Shown here: piece after piece, positions 58,993-64,000 of the stretch
Numbering within the stretch: position 1 is the stretch's first letter
Layout: every line of letters begins with the position of its first letter
From: an uncultured Myxococcales bacterium
GTDB taxonomy: Bacteria; Myxococcota_A; UBA9042
Length of the DNA stretch: 64,000 bases
Direction of reading: 5' to 3'
NCBI GenBank assembly: GCA_903929795.1
Contig: CAIYWC010000097.1
Location: 186,001-250,000, forward strand
Notes under the pieces: generated by a model
What the model saw: the letters and a program-made list of their open reading frames with translations, nothing else
Database searches by the model: none
Told to the model about the DNA's origin: nothing
Translations under genes and position numbers: made by a program

Positions 58993-60609
58993 ATGCCCAT
59001 GCTGACCCACTTCCTCGTCCTCGTGCTCGCCAGCGCGACGGCCCAATCGCCGACGCTGGAGGTGCTGGGCGACCAGATTTCCGCGTGCCTGGGCCGCGAG
59101 GATCCGGTGTGCGCGGAGCCGCTGGTTGCGGACATGCAGCGGCAGATGGCGGATTCCGTGTCGGGCGCGTACTGCCGCGGCGTCACGGATTTCCTCGAGG
59201 GCAAGTTCGCCCAGGCGCGGACATCCTTGCAAAAAACCGCGGGTCAGGCGAACGCGCCGAGCGGGCTGCGGGAGCGGGCGCAGCAGTATCTGGACCTGAC
59301 GATTTCGACGGCGGAAGTGCTCGAGGGCGCGCAGCCGCACAAGCTGCTGGGTGGGCGCGTGACGGTGTGGCTGCGGCCGGGCGCGGACGAGGTGCTGCTG
59401 GGCTACCTGGACCACGTCATCGGCCGCACGCTGCCGATCCTGGAGCAGGCGTTCGGCGAGGTCGGCGACCAGCCCATCGCGATTCACGTCTATCCGCGGT
59501 CGGAGGACCTCGGCCGCGTGAGCGGGCTGACCGTGGAGCAGATCCGCAATTCTGGCACCATCGCGCTGTGCAAGTACAACCGCGTGATGATTACCAGCCC
59601 GCAGGACCTGGTTTTTGGTTACGCCTGGGCGGACACGGTGGCGCACGAGCTGACGCACTGGTTTGTCATCAAGCGCGGCGGTCCGGGCGTGCCGGTGTGG
59701 CTGCACGAAGGTCTGGCGCGCAGTTTTGAGGGCGTGTGGCGCGGTCGGCCGGCGGCGCTGCTCGACCGGAGCGAGCGTCAGGCGCTGTTGGCGGCGCGCG
59801 GCAAGAAGAAATTCATCACGTTGGCGCGGATGTCGCCGTCGATGGCTTTGCTGCCGACCCAGGAGGACACGCAGCTGGCGTTCGCGGAAGTGCATCACGC
59901 GGTCGGCTGGCTGCTGGGCCAGGGCGGCGCGCTGGAGTCCAAGGCCGGGCGGCCGGCGGAGGGCCAAGCGGGCCGGCTGGTCAGCTATTTTGGCCAGGGC
60001 CTGGACGAGGCAGCGGCGCTGCAGAAGTTTGCCGCGCTGTCGCCCGCGCAGTTCGCTGCGGCGTGGAAAAAAGACCTGCTTGCCGCGGACTTGCGCGAGC
60101 AAAACGACCCGGAGCAGCAGCTGCGGCGGCCCGAGAAGCTGTATTTCAAGTCGGCGGGCGGGACAGCGGCGGTGTTGAAGAGCCTGGGCGGGGATGCCCG
60201 CAAATTCGCGGAGTTGGGCGATCGGCTGGCGGTGGCGCATCGGCCGCTGGCGGCGTCGATCGAGTACCGCAAGGCGATGGCGGCGGGGCAAAGCGATGGC
60301 CCACTGCTGCCGACGCGGCTGGTGCGCGTGCTGCTGGACCTGAACAAGGCCGAGGAGGCGCTCGATTACCTGAAGCCGGCGCTGGAAGCGTGGCCGGAGC
60401 ACGCGCCCCTGCACATCTTGGCGGGCCGTGCGCAGCTTGCGGCGGGTAAATTCCGCGAGGCGTTGGAGTCGCTCGAGCGCGCGGCGTGGTTCAACCCGTT
60501 TGACCCGCAGCTGCACGACCTCGCTGCGCAGGCCTACGAGGCATTGGGCGAAGCGCATGACGCAACCCAGGCGCGGGTGCGGCAAAGACTGGTGGCGGCA
60601 GGGCTATGA
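58993..60609 (+). CDS. Gluzincin (peptidase MA-like) / TPR protein
   Basis: 538 residues from the ATG at 58993; an ATG at 58999 gives the same signal peptide (HFLVLVLASATAQSP). A metalloprotease site: HELTHW (residues 218-223) followed by VWLHEGLA with the third ligand Glu239, as in peptidase MA-like gluzincins. Tetratricopeptide-like helices precede (CRGVTDFLEGKFAQARTSL) and follow (LDLNKAEEALDYLKPAL, AAGKFREALESLERAAWFNP). Exported, probably periplasmic or surface zinc protease with TPR scaffold. The next gene begins 11 bp after its stop and is likely cotranscribed. Confidence 0.85.
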   Translation: MPMLTHFLVLVLASATAQSPTLEVLGDQISACLGREDPVCAEPLVADMQRQMADSVSGAYCRGVTDFLEGKFAQARTSLQKTAGQANAPSGLRERAQQYLDLTISTAEVLEGAQPHKLLGGRVTVWLRPGADEVLLGYLDHVIGRTLPILEQAFGEVGDQPIAIHVYPRSEDLGRVSGLTVEQIRNSGTIALCKYNRVMITSPQDLVFGYAWADTVAHELTHWFVIKRGGPGVPVWLHEGLARSFEGVWRGRPAALLDRSERQALLAARGKKKFITLARMSPSMALLPTQEDTQLAFAEVHHAVGWLLGQGGALESKAGRPAEGQAGRLVSYFGQGLDEAAALQKFAALSPAQFAAAWKKDLLAADLREQNDPEQQLRRPEKLYFKSAGGTAAVLKSLGGDARKFAELGDRLAVAHRPLAASIEYRKAMAAGQSDGPLLPTRLVRVLLDLNKAEEALDYLKPALEAWPEHAPLHILAGRAQLAAGKFREALESLERAAWFNPFDPQLHDLAAQAYEALGEAHDATQARVRQRLVAAGL

Positions 60610-60620
60610 CGGAGGGTGCG

Positions 60621-61631
60621 ATGCGAATTTTCGTGGCATTTGGGCTCTTGACGGCGTGCAGTCAAGCAAACGTCGGGGACAGCAGCCTTGTGGATGCGTC
60701 CTCAGGTGCAACCGACGTGAACTTTGTTGAAAAGGACGCGAGCTTTGCTGATCAGGATGCGAGCTTGGCTGATGCGGACGCGGGATCGGATGCGATCGAC
60801 GCGAGCTTGGCTGATGCGGACACGGGCTTTGATGTGCAGGACGCGGTCTCCGATGCAAATGACGCCAACTCAGACGTTCCGGACGCGCTCTCGGACGTTC
60901 AGGACGCGCTCTCAGACGTCGAGGACGCGATCCCGGACGCTCAGGACGCGGTCTCTGACAGTGTGGACGTCGTCTTGCCCGATGTGGCCACGCCCGATGT
61001 TGCGGTTGTTGCGGGCAAAGCAGGTTGCGCCGACGGCACCCGAGAGGGCTTTGCCGACCCCGTTCATTTCCCGACGCTCGCGGCGTGTGGCGGCGCGTGG
61101 GATCAGCCCGGCATCTTCAACATGCCGGCCAAGTGCGCCAACCAGGCGGGCAACGATGGCGTGAATGCGGCCGGCACGGGTTGCACCGTCACCGATCTGT
61201 GCGCCGTGGGCTGGCACGTCTGCTATGGCAAGGACGACGTTGTCTACCGCAACCCCAACGGTTGCGCCGGCGTGATGACAGGCGCGACGCCGCCCGTCTT
61301 TTTCACGACGCAAATGTCCTCGACCGGCTCCTTCAACTGCGCCAGCGGGGCGACGGCGACCAACGACCTGTTCGGCTGCGGCAACCTCGGCTGCGACTTC
61401 ACGGGCAACGCGACGTGCAAGGCGCTGTGCTCGCCGTTGACGCTCTCCAGCCACGACTTGTGCAAAGGCCTGCGCAACGATCTCGGTTGCGGCGACTGGT
61501 GCAACCATTTGGGCAAATACCCCGGTGCGCCCAACAGCTGGGACTGCGGCACGGACAGCACCGCGGAAGCGCTGAACGTCGTCAAGACGCATCCGGAACA
61601 GCAGGGCGGTGTGCTGTGCTGTCTGGATTGA
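60621..61631 (+). CDS. Stalked lipoprotein D with Cys-rich C-terminal domain
   Basis: 336 residues. The ATG at 60621 is chosen because GGAGGG lies 4 bases upstream (an ATG at 60606 overlaps the previous stop). Lipobox LTAC (Cys13). Residues 25-135 are an Asp/Ala/Val-rich stalk of near-repeats (DASLADADAGSDAIDASLADA, then DVQDALSDVEDAIPDAQDA). The C-terminal domain (about 140-336) is Cys-rich with Trp/Gly/Asn: ACGGAWDQPG, CAVGWHVC, CGNLGCDFTGNATCKALC, DLGCGDWCNHLG, and ends GGVLCCLD; this is not the MopE repeat. Function unknown; a surface adhesin or binding protein is plausible. Confidence 0.8.
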   Translation: MRIFVAFGLLTACSQANVGDSSLVDASSGATDVNFVEKDASFADQDASLADADAGSDAIDASLADADTGFDVQDAVSDANDANSDVPDALSDVQDALSDVEDAIPDAQDAVSDSVDVVLPDVATPDVAVVAGKAGCADGTREGFADPVHFPTLAACGGAWDQPGIFNMPAKCANQAGNDGVNAAGTGCTVTDLCAVGWHVCYGKDDVVYRNPNGCAGVMTGATPPVFFTTQMSSTGSFNCASGATATNDLFGCGNLGCDFTGNATCKALCSPLTLSSHDLCKGLRNDLGCGDWCNHLGKYPGAPNSWDCGTDSTAEALNVVKTHPEQQGGVLCCLD

Positions 61632-61819
61632 GCCAACCCTCCAGACCTCGGTCCGACACCCAACTTTTGCAGTCAGGCCTGTTGCCTCTCGGCGTGTGAC
61701 CGCGAGGGTGTTCCAAATGGGGTACGCTGGCCAAATCGCCGCCGCCCCCTGTACGGCGCATCACGGCGGACTATCCTGTCGAGCGGCCGCGCGTGGCCGT
61801 GTGCGCGCAGGAGACGACG

Positions 61820-62707
61820 ATGCCGACACCGCAATCCGCGATTTTTCGCCAAGGCCTGCGCGCGCACGAGCACTTGGAGTTTGACCTCAAGCCCGGCGTG
61901 TCGGTCGACGCGGTTCGCGCGGCTTTTGCCCAGCTGAAAGACGGCGGCATCGTGCAAAGCGCAGTGGCCGGTTTCAGCGAGCGGCTCTGGCGTCTGCTGG
62001 CGCCTGCGACCGAGATTCCACCGGGGCTGGCGCCACTTGCGTCGATCCACGGGACTGCGGGCACGATGCCCGCGCAGCCGCACGACGCGTGGCTGTGGCT
62101 GGCGGATCGCGGCCCGGATCTGAACCTGGACGCCGGGCGGCAGGCGCTGGCGGCGCTGGCGCCGGTGCTGACGCTCGCAGAGGACACGCAAGGCTTTGTC
62201 TACCGCGATGGCCGCGATTTGACAGGCTTTATCGACGGCACGGAGAACCCTTCGCTGGAAGAGGCGCCCGGCGTCGCGCTCATCGCGGATGGCCCGGGCG
62301 CAGGCGGATCGTTTGCGCTGGTGCAGCGCTGGCGCCACAATCTCACGCGTTTTCAAGCACTTTCGCAAGAGGAGCAGGAACGCACGATCGGCCGGACCAA
62401 GCCCGACAGCGTGCAACTGCTGGATTTGCCGCCGACATCGCACGTCGCGCGCATGGTGGTGGAGACCGCCGCGGGCGAGCTGAAGATCTGGCGGCGCTCC
62501 GTTCCGTGGGGCAAGGCGTCCGTCAACGGCTTGCAATTCATCGCTTTTTCCGCGGATCCGCAGCGGTTTGTCTTGATGCTCCAGCGGATGTACGGCGCGG
62601 CGCCCGATGGCCTGGCCGATCGCATGCTGGAATTCTCGCAGCCGGAGACCGGCGCGCTGTATTTCGTGCCGTCGACCGAGGCGCTGCTGCGGTGGGTCAA
62701 GGGCTGA
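61820..62707 (+). CDS. DyP-type peroxidase (YfeX-like)
   Basis: 295 residues from the ATG at 61820 with AGGAG upstream. DyP-family GFIDGTENP (GxxDG, 136-140) with the distal Asp; FALVQRWRHNLTRF and SQEEQERTIGR; then PTSHVARM, with the proximal heme His as in YfeX, and IWRRSVPWG with the distal Arg. Heme peroxidase without a signal peptide, so cytoplasmic or encapsulated, acting on peroxides and dyes or porphyrins. Encapsulin targeting cannot be judged: no typical C-terminal extension is visible. No iron-uptake genes nearby. Ends 3 bp before a convergent MBL gene. Confidence 0.92.
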   Translation: MPTPQSAIFRQGLRAHEHLEFDLKPGVSVDAVRAAFAQLKDGGIVQSAVAGFSERLWRLLAPATEIPPGLAPLASIHGTAGTMPAQPHDAWLWLADRGPDLNLDAGRQALAALAPVLTLAEDTQGFVYRDGRDLTGFIDGTENPSLEEAPGVALIADGPGAGGSFALVQRWRHNLTRFQALSQEEQERTIGRTKPDSVQLLDLPPTSHVARMVVETAAGELKIWRRSVPWGKASVNGLQFIAFSADPQRFVLMLQRMYGAAPDGLADRMLEFSQPETGALYFVPSTEALLRWVKG

Positions 62708-62710
62708 CGG

Positions 62711-63820
62711 CTACTGCGCCTTGGCCGTGACGACTTTCATCCGCCCGTCCGCCGTCGCTTCCACCACGACCGAGCCGTCCCACGCGGTCCCATACAGCGC
62801 CTTTTGGATGCGCTGCGGGCGGAATTTCTCGCCCGCGAGGCCCACCGGGACGTCGATCTCCGGCCGCCGCCGCGTCATACCCGCCTCCAGCATGTCGACG
62901 ATTTCCTTGCGCGGATGGCCGAATTTCCACGCCGACCAGGTCAGTTGCCGCGACGCTGGACCCATTGAAAACACGGCGATTTCTGGGCTCATCGCCGCAA
63001 CAAGCTCCGGCAGCGTGCCATTGATCGAGCCGTGGTGGCCCACCTGGTACACGTCCACGTTCAGCACATCCGTGCCCGCCGAGCGCTTGAGCAGGTCGCG
63101 AATCGCCGGCTCCTCCAGATCGCCGGTAAACAGCGCGGAACTCTTGCCAAAATCGACGCGCAGGACGACCGAATGGTTGTTGGCGTTCTGGAACGGCGTC
63201 TTGCCAAAACGCATTCCCGGCCAGCCGGGATCGCCGGCAACTTGGCCCCACAGCGCGTGAATTTGCGGATCGATGTTCGGACAACGGATCGGGTCGATGA
63301 TCGCGTCCGTCAACCCGTGGGGATCCGCAATGTCCTCCAGGTGGACTGCGCGGTAGTGCGTCGTCTCGGCGTGATCGCGGGCGAACTGCTGCAATTCGCC
63401 CTGACCCGCGCCGCCTGAGCCCTGCGTCATGCCGTTGTCGATGGCGTTTTGCACCGCGAAATGGCTGATCACCGCGGCCACGCCGCGCGTGTGATCGATG
63501 TGCGGGTGCGTCAGCGCGACCAGCGCCAGCGTGCGGTTCAGGTCCTTGCGCCGGGCGAAGAAGCCGTCCAGGTAGCTCACCAGCGCCTTGTCGGAGTCAA
63601 ACGCGTCGTCCTGTTCGCCGCCCGTGTCGATCAGCATCGCCGCGCAGGGAAATTCCAGCAGCACGCCAAGGCCTTGGCCAATGTCGATGAAGTGGATGCG
63701 CATCACGTCGTCGCGGTCCGACACGGCTGGCGGCGGCGCGCCTGGGGATTCGCGCACTTGCTGCGCGGCACAGGCAGATACGAGCGCCAGCGCGCCAAGC
63801 AAAAAGAACAAATGTTTCAT
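62711..63820 (-). CDS. Metallo-beta-lactamase-fold lipoprotein hydrolase
   Basis: 369 residues, lipoprotein signal VSAC (Cys17). MBL motifs: HFIDIGQGLGVLLEF, MLIDTGGEQDD, THPHIDHTRG (HxHxDH), NNHSVVLRVDFGKSSALFTGDLEE and YQVGHHGS. These match ComEC/Rec2-type extracellular hydrolases rather than beta-lactamases. The zinc ligands are intact. Anchored in the outer or inner membrane and facing the periplasm; substrate (nucleic acid, cyclic nucleotide or phosphoester) unknown. Convergent with the DyP gene (3-bp gap) and 18 bp downstream of the partial transglutaminase-like gene on the same strand. Confidence 0.85.
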   Translation of the reverse strand: MKHLFFLLGALALVSACAAQQVRESPGAPPPAVSDRDDVMRIHFIDIGQGLGVLLEFPCAAMLIDTGGEQDDAFDSDKALVSYLDGFFARRKDLNRTLALVALTHPHIDHTRGVAAVISHFAVQNAIDNGMTQGSGGAGQGELQQFARDHAETTHYRAVHLEDIADPHGLTDAIIDPIRCPNIDPQIHALWGQVAGDPGWPGMRFGKTPFQNANNHSVVLRVDFGKSSALFTGDLEEPAIRDLLKRSAGTDVLNVDVYQVGHHGSINGTLPELVAAMSPEIAVFSMGPASRQLTWSAWKFGHPRKEIVDMLEAGMTRRRPEIDVPVGLAGEKFRPQRIQKALYGTAWDGSVVVEATADGRMKVVTAKAQ

Positions 63821-63838
63821 GGTGTCCTGTGGAAGTGA

Positions 63839-64000
63839 CTACTCGTCTTCCCGCGCGTAGAACCAGCGACGTTCCGGCTCAAAACTGTCCAACGGCCCCC
63901 AGACGTCCTGCGCGGCGTCGAGGATCCAGACCTGGCCGCCACCGTCGGTCCAGCGCACCCAGGCGTGGCTGTACTGGCGCGGCACGTACTTGCGGTCGAT
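63839..64000 (-). CDS. C-terminal part of a transglutaminase-like protein (5' end outside window)
   Basis: The last 53 codons before TAG at 63839-63841. The residues YSHAWVRW and QVWILDAAQDVWGPL fit the second and third catalytic segments of transglutaminase-like enzymes: a His in HAWV and an Asp in the WxLDxxx strand. The Cys would lie upstream. Same strand and probably same transcript as the MBL-fold lipoprotein, which starts 18 bp further on. Assignment is from these two short motifs only. Confidence 0.55.
   Translation of the reverse strand: MDRKYVPRQYSHAWVRWTDGGGQVWILDAAQDVWGPLDSFEPERRWFYAREDE

Noticed and set aside
60724-60980. Near-repeats of a GAC-rich unit that could be taken for a DNA repeat array or CRISPR
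   Set aside because: They are codon-level repeats of an Asp-rich protein stalk in frame with a signal peptide, with no conserved spacers.
61673-62536. 287-codon minus-strand frame opposite the DyP peroxidase gene
   Set aside because: Shadow of a gene with clear DyP motifs on the plus strand.

Overview
The window is about 64 kb of GC-rich DNA from a Gram-negative bacterium. I infer a Myxococcota (former Deltaproteobacteria) lineage. The reasons are several lipoproteins with long Asp/Ala-rich stalks followed by disulfide-rich or MopE-type metal-binding modules, a eukaryote-like Ser/Thr kinase, DUF507, a beta-barrel protein of the kind common in that group, and a full outer-membrane gene set (BamD, MlaE, many lipoproteins). 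No rRNA, tRNA, CRISPR, phage or insertion-sequence genes were seen. Most of the window is chromosomal, with short intergenic gaps and tight operons.

Layout. 0-1 kb: 3' end of lipA, then a frameshifted lipoprotein gene. 1-7 kb: a 1933-residue lipoprotein with about 26 MopE-like Cys/Asp repeats. 7-17 kb: a SAM methyltransferase, a small Tat-exported protein with its own promoter and terminator, mreB, a membrane Ser/Thr kinase, and an outer-membrane barrel plus lipase-like lipoprotein pair. 17-30 kb: a phasin-like gene behind twin palindromic operators, sixA, plsC, an AsmA-like/GT51 transglycosylase fusion, a TM2 protein, DUF507, plsB, a degenerate metallo-beta-lactamase-fold gene and a diacylglycerol-kinase-family gene. 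Lipid and envelope synthesis dominates this part. 30-34 kb: an oppABC operon without ATPase genes, whose two permeases carry unusual inserted domains. 34-38 kb: two translationally coupled Cys-rich lipoproteins, the second frameshifted, then a saccharopine-dehydrogenase-like gene. 38-44 kb: a PIN-PhoH ATPase, a secreted hypothetical, a HAD phosphatase and a large lipoprotein. 44-48.5 kb: a compact operon with a CysO/MoaD-like ubiquitin-fold protein, a pseudo-E1/JAMM protease fusion and two uncharacterised proteins. 48.5-53 kb: another stalked Cys-rich lipoprotein, a CcmH-like protein, an ArsC/Spx-like protein and an esterase. 53-59 kb: an envelope operon ctpA - PEGA-like protein - mlaE - bamD. 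59-64 kb: a gluzincin-TPR protein, a stalked lipoprotein, a YfeX-type DyP peroxidase, a metallo-beta-lactamase-fold lipoprotein and the 3' end of a transglutaminase-like gene.

The points most worth following up are four. First, the 44.1-48.5 kb operon: the ubiquitin-fold protein ends in Gly-Gly-Arg, so a JAMM protease would have to trim it, and the fused E1 domain has lost its nucleotide-binding glycines. Second, the Opp permeases: OppB carries a biotinyl/lipoyl-like sandwich-hybrid insert and OppC a roughly 180-residue insert with EF-hand-like loops. Third, a two-copy 70-80 bp repeat with conserved hairpins, each copy lying between convergent genes. Fourth, the twin TAACGC-AGC-GCGTTA palindromes over the promoter of a phasin-like gene. 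Two lipoprotein genes contain frameshifts that are either real decay or assembly errors.
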